Below are positions 1-8,456 of a stretch of 33,310 bases of DNA, in pieces. A program made the position numbers and the translations under genes. The notes beneath the pieces are model-generated. The model was given only the letters and a program-made list of their open reading frames with translations. It did not search any database and was not told where the DNA came from. Location of the stretch: NCBI GenBank assembly GCA_040756735.1, contig JBFLYC010000036.1, forward strand, positions 1-33,310. Reading direction: 5' to 3'. Each line of letters begins with the position of its first letter. Position 1 is the stretch's first letter. The stretch comes from JBFLYC01 sp040756735 (GTDB taxonomy: Bacteria; Bacillota; DSM-16504; Desulfitibacterales; Desulfitibacteraceae).

Positions 1-174
1 TAAAAAATATTCTTGTGATAGGGTGGGGCTTGTTTAGTGTTGCCTTTTTTAGGCAAACACCCCCTTTTGTGCAGCGAATTCGCAAAAAAATTTCCAATTA
101 CCTACTTGACATCATACCGCTGCTCTCATATTCATATTATGAATAGGGGGGGTGTTGTGTGCCTGGGATAATTT
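1..174. other. Non-coding stretch downstream of rho, two small inverted repeats
   Basis: No gene is seen here. A hairpin at 37-60 pairs TTGCCT with AGGCAA around a T5 loop and extends, after a one-base bulge, through GTG/CAC; outer G and C runs could lengthen it. On the minus strand it follows rho, but no clear T-tract follows it, so a rho terminator role is only possible. A second perfect inverted repeat, TATTCAT-ATT-ATGAATA, lies at 129-145. Both are short and may be chance in AT-rich sequence. Confidence 0.3.
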
Positions 175-1428
175 TTATCTTGGGAAAAGTTGGGGAAGAG
201 CTCTTAAAAGGTCTGCATTAGTTTTAGTTTTCTTTAGGGCTTCCACCAGCATTTCAGTAACCTGAATAGTATCCATATTGCTGGTTATTTTGCGGAAGTT
301 CCAAATCAACTCCAGCTCTTCCTTGGTCAGCAGCAATTCCTCCCGGCGTGTCCCAGAACGCTTTACATCAATTGCAGGAAATAATCTCCTGTCAGCCAGT
401 CTCCTATCCAGGATTAACTCCATATTTCCTGTTCCCTTGAACTCTTCAAAGATAACTTCATCCATTCTGCTCCCCGTTTCTATTAAAGCCGTGGCCAAAA
501 TGGTAAGACTGCCGCCTTCTTCTACCTTTCTGGCAGCTCCGAAAAACCGCTTGGGTTTATACAGCGACGTGGGGTCAACGCCTCCTGACAAGGTTCTGCC
601 GCTCGGAGGCACCACCAGGTTATGTGCCCTGGCAAGCCGGGTTATACTATCTAAAAGGATCACCACATCCTTGCCATGTTCGACCAATCTCTTTGCCCGC
701 TCTAAAACCATATCGGCTGCCTTAACATGACTCTCAGGCGGTTCATCAAAGGTTGAAGCAATAACTTCCCCATTCACGGACCTTTCAATGTCAGTGACTT
801 CTTCCGGCCTCTCGTCTATTAACAACACCATTAGTTCAAGTTCAGGATGGTTCTCTGTAATTGCATTGGCAACTTTTTTGAGCAGTACTGTTTTGCCTGC
901 CTTAGGCGGAGATACTATCAATCCACGCTGTCCCTTTCCCACAGGGGAAACAAGGTCGATTATCCTTGCAGAAATATCCCCTAAACGACTTTCCATGGTG
1001 AGTCTCTCTTTCGGATAGACTGGGGTTAACCCGTCAAAGTAAAGCCTTTTTGGTGAAAGGTCAGGATCAAGACCATTAATGGATTCAACTCTCAAAAGGG
1101 CAAAATATCTTTCACCCTCCTTGGGCGGTCTCACCAGACCGGCTACTCTATCCCCTGTACGCATGTCAAACTTACGTATTTGTGACGTGGAAACATAAAT
1201 GTCATCTTTGCTGGGAACGTAGTCAAAGGGTCTTAAAAAACCGTACCCATCGGGCAGTATATCCAGAATGCCCTGGGCGAAAAGAGCGCCGTTTTTCTGG
1301 GTTTGTGCCTTTAAAATTTCAAAAATAAGTTCTTTCTTTCTAAGCTTTGAATAACCTGGGAGCTGTAATTCCCTGGCAATGGCATACAACTCCACCATGG
1401 TTTTGCTCTCTAATTCAGCAGGATTCAC
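175..1428 (-). CDS. rho: Transcription termination factor Rho
   Basis: Rho is the hexameric RNA-dependent ATPase/translocase that ends transcription at Rho-dependent sites. The 417-residue product has the usual length and order: a small N-terminal helical domain (residues 1-45), the cold-shock-like primary RNA-binding domain containing GYGFLRP (about 59-65), then the RecA-like motor. The Walker A motif SPPKAGKT (about 171-178), the LLIDERPEEV motif and the conserved DSITRLARAHN segment are all visible. The start is GTG at 1428 with GGAGGT nine bases upstream; no better ATG exists. The gene lies just past the glpX terminator, so it is probably transcribed on its own. The order rho, glpX, transaldolase, fba is familiar from spore-forming Clostridia (family knowledge). 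Identification is certain. Confidence 0.97.
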   Translation of the reverse strand: MNPAELESKTMVELYAIARELQLPGYSKLRKKELIFEILKAQTQKNGALFAQGILDILPDGYGFLRPFDYVPSKDDIYVSTSQIRKFDMRTGDRVAGLVRPPKEGERYFALLRVESINGLDPDLSPKRLYFDGLTPVYPKERLTMESRLGDISARIIDLVSPVGKGQRGLIVSPPKAGKTVLLKKVANAITENHPELELMVLLIDERPEEVTDIERSVNGEVIASTFDEPPESHVKAADMVLERAKRLVEHGKDVVILLDSITRLARAHNLVVPPSGRTLSGGVDPTSLYKPKRFFGAARKVEEGGSLTILATALIETGSRMDEVIFEEFKGTGNMELILDRRLADRRLFPAIDVKRSGTRREELLLTKEELELIWNFRKITSNMDTIQVTEMLVEALKKTKTNADLLRALPQLFPR

Positions 1429-1546
1429 TAATAAAATACCTCCATTTTTGGTTTTAAAAATTAGAAACAGGAAAAAATCGAGCTGGTAAAAACTATTTTG
1501 GGAAAAAATACATAAAAATGCGAGGAATTATATTGAGGAAAGAAAA

Positions 1547-1586
1547 CATACAAAAACCTTCTTAATATTCAGAAGGCTTTTGTATG
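1547..1586 (-). terminator. Intrinsic terminator of the glpX operon
   Basis: The arms 1547-1562 and 1571-1586 pair over 16 bases with one mismatch (CATACAAAA-A-CCTTCT against AGAAGG-C-TTTTGTATG), with an 8-base loop. On the minus strand the stem is followed by a T-rich tract. It lies about 35 bases past the glpX stop and before the rho start, so it should end the fba-transaldolase-glpX transcript. Confidence 0.8.
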
Positions 1587-1620
1587 TATAGTATACCATT
1601 TATTAAGTATTTTAGTCAAA

Positions 1621-2604
1621 CTATTTGGAATTTTTTCCCTGTATTTTATCTATAAGAGGCTTTTTGTCAAAACGGTGCCAGGCTTCCACAAAACGAACGG
1701 TACCTGTTTTGGCACGCATCACAATGGTATGGGTGGAAGCCCCGCGGGAGTTATATCGTACACCCCTTAGGAGATCGCCATCTGTAATCCCTGTAGCTGC
1801 AAAAATCACATCATCTCCTCTAACTAAATCATCCAGGGTAAGGAGTTTTTTCTCATCGAGAAGGCCCATACGGTGTATTCTTTCTATCTCTTCTTCATCC
1901 TCAGGCATAAGACGGCCCTGCATATCTCCTCCAAGGCAAGCTAAAGCGGCGGCAGCAAGTACTCCTTCTGGGGCCCCGCCAATACCCATCATCATATCCA
2001 CACCTGAATCCTCAAAAGCTGTAGCAACGGCGGGAGACACATCGCCATCGCTAATCAATTTAATCCTTGCCCCTGCCCGGCGAATATCAGCAATAAGCTT
2101 GTTGTGTCTTGGCCTATCCAAGATTACCACTGTAAGGTCTTCTACACTCTTGTTTAAAGCTTTGGAAACTGCCAGCAAATTATCTTCCACAGGAGCATCA
2201 AGGTTTATCTTGCCCCTGGCCTCAGGTCCTACGGCAATTTTATCCATGTAAATATCCGGAGCATGCAGGAGACACCCCCTGGGGGCCACAGCCAGTACAG
2301 CTATAGCACCGGTTAGACCTTTGGCAACAATATTGGTTCCTTCTAAAGGGTCTACAGCCACATCCAGGTGGGGCGGCTTTCCGCTGCCCACCTTTTCCCC
2401 TATATATAACATAGGGGCTTCGTCCATCTCCCCTTCTCCTATTACCACTGTCCCGTCCATGTTGACTGTGTCAAAAACAGCCCTCATGGCCCTTACAGCA
2501 GCATCGTCAGCAGCTATCTTATCCCCCCTGCCCATCCAACGAGCGGATGCCAATGCAGCCGCTTCTGTAATACGGGCAAACTCCAGCGCCAACTCCCTTT
2601 CCAA
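1621..2604 (-). CDS. glpX: Fructose-1,6-bisphosphatase, class II
   Basis: Converts fructose 1,6-bisphosphate to fructose 6-phosphate and phosphate in gluconeogenesis, in the cytosol. The family signatures are visible: GEGEMDEAPMLYIGE (metal and substrate site), DPLEGTN, and the glycine-rich GIGGAPEGVLAAAAL stretch. Length (about 327 residues) fits the family. An ATG at 2613 has a GAGGAG box directly touching it, which is too close; TTG at 2604, nine bases past the same box, gives the usual family N-terminus (M-E-R-E-L-A-L-E-F) and is preferred. It is the last gene of an operon with the transaldolase-like gene and fba, which together would handle fructose 1,6-bisphosphate and fructose 6-phosphate. 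The terminator at 1547-1586 follows it. Confidence 0.95.
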   Translation of the reverse strand: MERELALEFARITEAAALASARWMGRGDKIAADDAAVRAMRAVFDTVNMDGTVVIGEGEMDEAPMLYIGEKVGSGKPPHLDVAVDPLEGTNIVAKGLTGAIAVLAVAPRGCLLHAPDIYMDKIAVGPEARGKINLDAPVEDNLLAVSKALNKSVEDLTVVILDRPRHNKLIADIRRAGARIKLISDGDVSPAVATAFEDSGVDMMMGIGGAPEGVLAAAALACLGGDMQGRLMPEDEEEIERIHRMGLLDEKKLLTLDDLVRGDDVIFAATGITDGDLLRGVRYNSRGASTHTIVMRAKTGTVRFVEAWHRFDKKPLIDKIQGKNSK

Positions 2605-2623
2605 GAAACTCATCTCCTCTTTT

Positions 2624-3268
2624 TTATTTTTTCATGCCCTCCCAATCCTTGAGGAACCTCTCTATCCCCACATCCGTAAGCGGGTGATTGATCATCTGCA
2701 TGATCACTTTGTAAGGAACTGTAGCAATATCCGCACCTGCTAGAGCTGCATCCCTGACATGAAGGGGATGGCGGATGCTGGCTGCAATTATTTCAGTATT
2801 ACAACCATGCTGGGCGTAAATCTGAACAATATCAGCTACAACCTCCATACCATCCTGACCAATGTCGTCTATCCTGCCTACAAAGGGACTTACATAGGTT
2901 GCACCTGCTCGTGCAGCCAGCAAGGCTTGATTGGCGCTAAAAACCAGTGTTACGTTAGTTTTGATTCCTTCTTGGCTTAAGACCTTGACAGCCTTTAACC
3001 CCTCCGCACACATGGGTATTTTAATCACCACATTTTCATGTATCCTGCTTAAATCTCTAGCCTCTTCAATCATGCCTTCCGCCTTTGTACTGATAACTTC
3101 AGCGCTAATGGGTCCATCAACTATTGAGCAAATCTCCCTGACCACCTGCTCAAAATCCCTGCCTTCTTTGGCAATCAATGACGGATTGGTTGTTACCCCG
3201 CTGATAATACCCAGGTCATTGGCCTCTTTGACCTCTTGTATGTTTGCAGTATCAATAAATATCTTCAC
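2624..3268 (-). CDS. Transaldolase / fructose-6-phosphate aldolase (TalC/MipB type)
   Basis: A short transaldolase-superfamily enzyme of 214 residues, the size of the TalC/FSA subfamily rather than the 310-residue TalB type. The conserved GVTTNPSL motif (about residues 24-31), the Schiff-base lysine in VVIKIPM, and YVSPFVGRIDDIG are all present. In Gram-positive bacteria lacking a long transaldolase such proteins usually act as transaldolases of the pentose phosphate pathway, whereas E. coli FsaA is a fructose-6-phosphate aldolase; sequence alone does not decide. The start is GTG at 3268 with a GGCGGGTGA box upstream. It sits between fba and glpX, about 20 bases from glpX, so co-transcription is likely. 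Confidence 0.93.
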   Translation of the reverse strand: MKIFIDTANIQEVKEANDLGIISGVTTNPSLIAKEGRDFEQVVREICSIVDGPISAEVISTKAEGMIEEARDLSRIHENVVIKIPMCAEGLKAVKVLSQEGIKTNVTLVFSANQALLAARAGATYVSPFVGRIDDIGQDGMEVVADIVQIYAQHGCNTEIIAASIRHPLHVRDAALAGADIATVPYKVIMQMINHPLTDVGIERFLKDWEGMKK

Positions 3269-3354
3269 TTATCTTCACCCGCCTAAATCTAAATCTAAGT
3301 ACTACTTCAAAAAAATACCCCTTGTCATAAGGGGATTAACTTTTACGCACTCTT

Positions 3355-4209
3355 TTAAATCTTTCCGCTGCTTCCGAATAGCCTGATCTTTTCACGAATG
3401 ACATCTTTCATGGCATCCTTGGCAGGACCAAGTATTTTCCTGGGATCTATCTCCTTGGGATTTTCCATCATCACCTGCTTTGCTTTTAAGACAAAGGCTT
3501 CTCTCAGATTGGTATCTATATTCACCTTTCTTACACCTATACTGATAGCTTTTTGAATGGCCTCATCGGGAACCCCAGAAGAACCATGAAGAACAATGGG
3601 AGTATCAATGAGAGAACAAATTTTTTCCAGCCGGGCAAAATCCAGCCTGGGTTCGCCCTTGTACTGACCATGGGCTGTACCAATGGCCACGGCAAGAGAA
3701 TCTACTCCGGTAGCCTCCACAAATTCTTTTGCTTCAGCCGGATCTGTGAACATGGCTTCCTTTTCATCAACAGTAATATCATCTTCCGTACCACCTATTT
3801 TGCCTAATTCTGCCTCCACGGAAACACCCACAGCCCTGGCAACATCTATGACCCTTTTGGTCAAGGCTATATTTTCCTGTAAAGGATATGCAGAACCGTC
3901 AATCATAACTGAAGTAAAACCGTACCTGATGCACTTCATGGCCTGTTCAAAGCTTGTACCGTGGTCTAGATGCAGCCCCACGGGCACTCTAGTATTTTCT
4001 GCAGCTATTTTTGTCAAAGCAACTATATATTCCAAACCAGCATATTTTATTGCACCCTGACTGGCCTGGACTATAACAGGAGCATTTTCCTCCTCGGCTG
4101 CTTGAACAATTGCCTGGATTATTTCCATGTTATTGCAGTTAAAAGCGCCTACTGCATATTTCCCCTTTACAGCATCATCTAATAACTGTTTTACAGGTAC
4201 TAAAGGCAT
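3355..4209 (-). CDS. fba: Fructose-bisphosphate aldolase, class II
   Basis: Zinc-dependent aldolase that cleaves or forms fructose 1,6-bisphosphate from dihydroxyacetone phosphate and glyceraldehyde 3-phosphate. Visible class II signatures are the zinc and active-site segment HLDHGTSFEQA, the GTAHGQYKG zinc ligand loop, VLHGSSGVPDEAI, and KVNIDTNLR. Its 284 residues match the Gram-positive FbaA form. The ATG at 4209 has GGAGGGG five bases upstream. It is the first gene of the fba-transaldolase-glpX operon, so the operon promoter should lie in or beyond the 118-base gap upstream, which is filled by degenerate heptad repeats. Confidence 0.96.
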   Translation of the reverse strand: MPLVPVKQLLDDAVKGKYAVGAFNCNNMEIIQAIVQAAEEENAPVIVQASQGAIKYAGLEYIVALTKIAAENTRVPVGLHLDHGTSFEQAMKCIRYGFTSVMIDGSAYPLQENIALTKRVIDVARAVGVSVEAELGKIGGTEDDITVDEKEAMFTDPAEAKEFVEATGVDSLAVAIGTAHGQYKGEPRLDFARLEKICSLIDTPIVLHGSSGVPDEAIQKAISIGVRKVNIDTNLREAFVLKAKQVMMENPKEIDPRKILGPAKDAMKDVIREKIRLFGSSGKI

Positions 4210-4228
4210 GACTACCCCTCCATTATTT

Positions 4229-4320
4229 AGAAGTCAGAAATCAGAAGCCAGAAGTCCCTTGCTTTCTCTTCAGTTTTGCCTTCCTTCTGTATTCTGTTTT
4301 CTGTATTTTGTTTTCTGAAT
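4229..4320. repeat. Degenerate 7-bp repeats, possibly folding back
   Basis: Reading the plus strand from 4229, the heptads AGAAGTC, AGAAATC, AGAAGCC, AGAAGTC run in phase. After a spacer of about 35 bases the complementary type appears (GTATTCT, GTTTTCT, GTATTTT, GTTTTCT). The block therefore has loosely complementary arms. The same heptad family occurs at 31051-31120 and beside the palindromic element near 9569. It fills almost the whole gap between fba and the zinc-ribbon gene. Confidence 0.55.
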
Positions 4321-4327
4321 CCTTAAT

Positions 4328-4990
4328 CTAGATGTCAGCATTATGTTTATTAAAATCTTCCTGCTTATTGGAGCGAAAACCCTTCCGGGTAAGCTTCAAT
4401 TCCCACATACATTTAACAGCTTGCAGATTCTCCTCTGTTTCAGCCATAATTTTCCCCCTGGCTTTACACACATTACAGCTCAACTCTATATGTTCAGCAA
4501 AAATTTCCACCTCAACATTGGAATTGCCGCACGAACAGTAAATTTTCCCTTTCTCAGCCAGATTATAAACATGATCCAAAACGTCGTACATGACGGCAGA
4601 ATTGATGAAATACTCGGTAAAACCCAGTTGGTCTGCCATCCCTGCTAGGGATTGGTCCTGATTATTAACCCTTTCCTTAACCTTTTCTTTTGGTCCTACA
4701 TAACCTACTTCAATACCAGTATCATCACAAACAAGTTCTATGGCTTCCTTTGCAAACCACATTTGACGTCTGGCAATACTTAGCAAATGTCTTCCCTCAC
4801 ACATGGCGCAGTAATACTGAAGCCAAAAGCTCCTTCTTAACTTGGCGCTGATTTTAAGCAAATTAGATCCACAGGAACAATTGAAGCTTACCTGATTTGC
4901 ATGACTAAAGGAAAACAGGGAAACCGATATATACTCCACACTGCCACATTCAGGACAGCGCACTGCTACAACTGTATTAGTTGGAATCAC
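4328..4990 (-). CDS. Zinc-ribbon protein of unknown function
   Basis: About 220 residues with several Cys pairs: CPEC near residue 12, CSC near 38, CAMC near 63, CSC near 157 and CNVC near 173. That is enough for two or more zinc knuckles, at the N-terminal end and in the C-terminal third; the middle is a charged helical stretch without known catalytic motifs. I do not recognise a named family. The gene lies between a Spo0F-like receiver and fba, a neighbourhood seen in related Clostridia, which hints at a conserved cytosolic, perhaps nucleic-acid-binding, role (inference). Two starts are possible: TTG at 4996, only three bases after GGAGGG, or GTG at 4990 with nine-base spacing; I prefer the latter. 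Confidence 0.75.
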   Translation of the reverse strand: MIPTNTVVAVRCPECGSVEYISVSLFSFSHANQVSFNCSCGSNLLKISAKLRRSFWLQYYCAMCEGRHLLSIARRQMWFAKEAIELVCDDTGIEVGYVGPKEKVKERVNNQDQSLAGMADQLGFTEYFINSAVMYDVLDHVYNLAEKGKIYCSCGNSNVEVEIFAEHIELSCNVCKARGKIMAETEENLQAVKCMWELKLTRKGFRSNKQEDFNKHNADI

Positions 4991-5058
4991 CTGCAATTAC
5001 CCTCCTTTCCTTTACTTTATTCACGATCCAGTGGATAAATCCTCCCGCAACAGTTAAA

Positions 5059-5077
5059 GGGGACACATCCCAATTCA
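5059..5077 (+). repeat. GGGGACACA-type short repeat
   Basis: The 19-mer GGGGACACATCCCAATTCA abuts the stop of the receiver gene. A close relative, GGGGACACACCTCAATTTA, is found on the minus strand at 19995-20013 (16 of 19 positions equal). This suggests a dispersed intergenic repeat; two copies do not prove a family. Confidence 0.35.
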
Positions 5078-5476
5078 TTAACTGCACATATTGATGTTAT
5101 TCAGATTTAAGCCCAATAAGCTGTATAATACTCCCACGGCTTCTGCAATGTCAAAGGGCTTATGCAATATGTAGTCTACGTCTCCAAGCTCAAAACCCAA
5201 GGTGTCCATCCCTGTAATAACTACAATTTTACCTGTAAAACCTGCCGCTTTCAGGTCATCAAGAACTTCTGTTCCGTCCTTTTTGGGCATTTTTAGGTCT
5301 AGAAAGATGATATCAGGGTGTCCTTTCTTCAACATTTCCAAAGCCATATCTCCACTTGACGCAGCTTTGACAATTGTTGTGTCAGATCTGAATGCTTCCG
5401 CCAGCAGCATCCTTACTCCAGGTTGATCATCGATAATCAATACCTCTGGTTTTTTATGATCATGATCGCTGCACAC
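5078..5476 (-). CDS. Spo0F-like single-domain response regulator
   Basis: A stand-alone receiver domain of about 132 residues with no output domain, as in Spo0F, the phosphotransfer protein of the sporulation phosphorelay. The acidic pocket (LIIDDQPG), the phosphoacceptor Asp in IIFLDLKMPKKDG, the conserved Thr in VVITG and the Lys in LHKPFD are all present, so it should be phosphorylatable. The N-terminus is short and His/Asp-rich (CSDHDHKKP). TTG at 5482 is too close to the GGGGGAGA box; GTG at 5476, eight bases after it, is preferred. The neighbourhood with fba matches Spo0F in many spore formers, but CheY-like alternatives cannot be excluded. Confidence 0.88.
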   Translation of the reverse strand: MCSDHDHKKPEVLIIDDQPGVRMLLAEAFRSDTTIVKAASSGDMALEMLKKGHPDIIFLDLKMPKKDGTEVLDDLKAAGFTGKIVVITGMDTLGFELGDVDYILHKPFDIAEAVGVLYSLLGLNLNNINMCS

Positions 5477-5539
5477 CTTCAATCTCCCCCCATCTCACAT
5501 ACATGGTTTTTCTTCGCAGCTTGCTTAAAATCCTGCAAA

Positions 5540-6328
5540 TTAGTAAGTAAAATTACTTAAACTTTCAAAGATAGGGAAAAAAGCGACAAAGGTTAAAGCA
5601 ATCAATAAAATAAACAGGGCTACCAGCAGAACAGCAGGTGTTAAAATCACAAGTACAGACATCCCTGTTGTCAAGTTTTGAGTGGCTCTAACTGCTGCAG
5701 TCTGCAAAAAAACTATCCAAATTAGCGCTAAAAGGCCCACAAGGACATTGAGTATATTTGGCAGGGCTAACAAATTGACAATTGACTGCAGGACCTCCAT
5801 GAACACTGCTGGAATATAGGTAAAACCCAAGGCAACCAGTAAGCCCCTGGCATGGCCTGTACCCCCAAACAATACCGCTAAAAGGTTTAGTGTCCCCGAG
5901 GCCACAAACCATAAAAGCAGAGCAAAGATGATACCAACCAGACCCATGACAATAAACATGCTGCTGAATACATGAGCAGGAATATTTCCAAACTCAGTCA
6001 TTATTCCGCCCATCATATCAAAGCCAACATTTCTCATTTGTGCTAGATTCAATAACCATGTAAAGATATATACCGCCAGTACAGTAACTAGACTATGGCC
6101 CAGCTTGGGATAACGCGATATCTTGATAAAGGTATCCCCAGGAGCTGCCGCTACTCCATAAATAGTTTCTATATAGGTCATACCTTTATCCTTACTTCCT
6201 ACTTCATGTATCTGCTCTTGTGAGGGATTTCCGGCGGTATTTTCATCGTCTTTATGTATTACTTCCCTTATATCATCACTTTTAATCTCATTTTCATTTT
6301 CTGGTGCAAAATTTTTTTCATCATACAC
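5540..6328 (-). CDS. Yip1-domain integral membrane protein
   Basis: About 262 residues: a hydrophilic acidic N-terminal region of about 65 residues, then five or so hydrophobic helices in a pattern typical of Yip1/YIPF-domain proteins (first helix near the LVTVLAVYIFTWLL segment, last near VLLVALFILLIALTF). The bacterial family has no assigned biochemical role. The reading frame is open to 6406, but that would overlap sppA by 77 bases. GTG at 6328 is better: GGGAGGCGAG, formed by the last codons of sppA, lies just upstream, and the start sits one base past the sppA stop. Tight coupling to sppA suggests a joint envelope function (inference). Confidence 0.8.
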   Translation of the reverse strand: MYDEKNFAPENENEIKSDDIREVIHKDDENTAGNPSQEQIHEVGSKDKGMTYIETIYGVAAAPGDTFIKISRYPKLGHSLVTVLAVYIFTWLLNLAQMRNVGFDMMGGIMTEFGNIPAHVFSSMFIVMGLVGIIFALLLWFVASGTLNLLAVLFGGTGHARGLLVALGFTYIPAVFMEVLQSIVNLLALPNILNVLVGLLALIWIVFLQTAAVRATQNLTTGMSVLVILTPAVLLVALFILLIALTFVAFFPIFESLSNFTY

Positions 6329-6329
6329 T

Positions 6330-7262
6330 TTACTCGCCTCCCAAACCAACATTTCCCGGATATAAGGAAGGACTGGTATGGTTGACTCTAACTCCCTGCC
6401 AGACAAAGGTGAGGGGAGTTTGCCCTCCCAGCAAAAGTTCTAAAGGACTTGGACGATAGTATGTTTTAACAACGGGTTTGCCGGGAATACCTGCAACTTC
6501 TGCAGCCAAATCCAAAGCGTCGTAGTAGTTGCCCAATTTATCCACCAGGTCCAGCTCCAATGCCTGCTTGCCGGTAAAAATCCTCCCATCGGCCACCTCC
6601 CTGACTCTTTCAATGGGGAGTTTTCTGCCATCTGCTACGACTTGTACAAACTGTTCATAAATATCATTAACCATCCCCTGCAAGATTTCCTCTTCCCTAG
6701 GCGTTAACTTTCTGTTAGGCGCACCCATGTCCTTGTGCTCCCCACTCTTTATATAATTATATTCTATTCCTAATTTATCATATAATTCTTCATAATTTGC
6801 CACCTGCATATATACTCCCAGGCTTCCTGTGATTGTTGCAGGGTTTGCCACAATTATGTCTGCCAGAGCAGCCAGATAGTAACCTGCAGACGCGGACATA
6901 TCCCCCATGGATGCTATTACCGGCTTTCCTGTTTCTTTTAACCTGGTTATTTCCTGGGCAATCTCTTGTGAAGCAGGCACACTGCCCCCGGGAGTATTAA
7001 GCCTGAGCACAACAGCCCCCACAGTGTGATCCTCCGCTGCCTTACGCAGTTGATCCATTACAGTCATAGACCCTGCTGTAGCTCCAGAAAGGAAATCGCT
7101 TCCTGAACGCCCCCCCATAATAACGCCCTCTATATAAATTACTGCAATCTGGCTGCCGCTGCCAGCTTTATCAGTTCTTTCGGGGCCTCCCCATAAAAAT
7201 GAAGCGACCAAGGTAAAAAGTAAAAGCAGCGCGACTGTCCCAACTATTAACTTCTTCCTCAT
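6330..7262 (-). CDS. sppA: Signal peptide peptidase SppA
   Basis: Membrane-anchored serine protease that degrades cleaved signal peptides. The 310-residue product has one N-terminal membrane anchor (residues 6-24), followed by the S49 peptidase domain. The nucleophile Ser lies in GDMSASAGYYLAA (about residue 120) and the general-base Lys in YIKSGEHKD (about residue 173); both are needed for the Ser-Lys dyad and both are present. Length matches the short Gram-positive SppA form. It begins with ATG 21 bases after the alanine-racemase-like gene and its 3' end carries the ribosome binding site of the Yip1 gene, so FemAB, racemase, SppA and Yip1 look like one envelope operon. Confidence 0.93.
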   Translation of the reverse strand: MRKKLIVGTVALLLLFTLVASFLWGGPERTDKAGSGSQIAVIYIEGVIMGGRSGSDFLSGATAGSMTVMDQLRKAAEDHTVGAVVLRLNTPGGSVPASQEIAQEITRLKETGKPVIASMGDMSASAGYYLAALADIIVANPATITGSLGVYMQVANYEELYDKLGIEYNYIKSGEHKDMGAPNRKLTPREEEILQGMVNDIYEQFVQVVADGRKLPIERVREVADGRIFTGKQALELDLVDKLGNYYDALDLAAEVAGIPGKPVVKTYYRPSPLELLLGGQTPLTFVWQGVRVNHTSPSLYPGNVGLGGE

Positions 7263-7283
7263 AAAATCTCTCCTTTCCCCAAC

Positions 7284-8456
7284 TTATTCTTCAGCAGCTG
7301 CCTGGTAAGGCTGCTGTTTTTTTAAATATATCCTGGGAAGGTGCATTGGGGCATTAATCCTGCGTAAAGGAAACTCAACAATACTACCTTCCTTTACATG
7401 AGCACCAGTAAAATCAACCATGGATAACTGCATACCTATACGACCGATAAAGGGATAAAACTTGCCGTCAAGGGTTACCCCCAAAGCCTGGGGACCCCTG
7501 CCAAAGTAAGCCAACACTTCCTTAACAAGAATTTTTATGAGATCAACAATACCCTTTGGAGAAATTTTTGCAGAAACATTTAACCCATCTGCAAATCCTA
7601 TAGGAAGCGCTCCAATAAGGCTTTCCCTTTTAGTAACAAAATCAGCGCCATAACCAACAGGCCAATTGGCAGGAACTTTTCTAAGAGCTATGATTTTGGC
7701 TTTCGCCTTCCATGGATCCTTAACATCAAGGTTTTGATTGATTCCAGCAGGTATTTGTCCAAAGATTAAAGTCCCGCTCCTTACCATGTCCAGATGCATA
7801 TGAGGATAATTAATAAGTCCGGCGCTATTTACTATATGCTTGATAGGAATGTTTATGCCCTGGGATTCAAAATTTATGATTCCTTCTAAAAAGTGAGAAA
7901 ACTGCTTTTCACAAAAACCCTTGTCTGTACCGGCTTTCGATAAATGGGAATAAATACCTTCAACTTGAATATTTGGGCTTTTCTTTAGCTCGTTAATAAA
8001 GTCTTCAAGCTCATGAGGCCATAATCCGGTTCTGCCCATGCCGGTTTCAAGCTTAACATGGACCTTTGCCGTTGCATTCATGGATTCAGCCTGCTCCTGA
8101 AGAGACTTTAGCTGGGAGATGCTGCTTACTGTTATGGTCAGTTCATTGCTTACGGCCTCAGGTATTTGTTCCGGCAAAAGAGGCGCAAACAGGAGCAGGG
8201 GGTTATGTATTCCACTTTTCCTAAGAGCAATACCCTCTGTCAAATTTGTGACACCAAAACCATAGATACCGGCCTCACTGAGCAGCCTGGCCACTTCCAA
8301 GGCGCCATGCCCATAAGCATTAGCCTTAACTACAGCTAGAACCTTGGTGTCCTGTTTGAGATGCTTCTTGATTACCCCTAGATTATGTAAAATAGCTTCT
8401 GCTTCAATTTCAATCCAAGCAGAAGCCTCATTTGACAGCTGCATTTGGTTTTTCAT
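7284..8456 (-). CDS. Alanine racemase family protein with altered C-terminal domain
   Basis: A fold-type III PLP enzyme. The N-terminal barrel is standard: VVKANAYGHG supplies the PLP lysine (K44), and VKLETGMGRTG and the VNSAG region follow. The catalytic Tyr in the GYGADF segment is kept. The rest is unusual: the GYADG motif reads GFADG, the MD pair of the C-terminal domain reads MQ, and the 20-25-residue segment that normally carries the YE pair (Tyr354 in the Geobacillus enzyme) before the VPR-Y ending is missing, leaving only LPRIY. It may still racemize alanine, act on another amino acid, or play another role. Its ATG overlaps the FemAB stop (ATGA), so the two are translationally coupled, which points to peptidoglycan precursor metabolism. 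Confidence 0.85.
   Translation of the reverse strand: MKNQMQLSNEASAWIEIEAEAILHNLGVIKKHLKQDTKVLAVVKANAYGHGALEVARLLSEAGIYGFGVTNLTEGIALRKSGIHNPLLLFAPLLPEQIPEAVSNELTITVSSISQLKSLQEQAESMNATAKVHVKLETGMGRTGLWPHELEDFINELKKSPNIQVEGIYSHLSKAGTDKGFCEKQFSHFLEGIINFESQGINIPIKHIVNSAGLINYPHMHLDMVRSGTLIFGQIPAGINQNLDVKDPWKAKAKIIALRKVPANWPVGYGADFVTKRESLIGALPIGFADGLNVSAKISPKGIVDLIKILVKEVLAYFGRGPQALGVTLDGKFYPFIGRIGMQLSMVDFTGAHVKEGSIVEFPLRRINAPMHLPRIYLKKQQPYQAAAEE

Noticed and set aside
278..1018. Plus-strand open frames opposite rho and glpX
   Set aside because: They are antisense to well-conserved genes and show no ribosome binding sites or family features.
6328..6406. Longer Yip1 protein beginning inside sppA
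   Set aside because: It would overlap sppA by 77 bases without a ribosome binding site, while GTG at 6328 has a good one.
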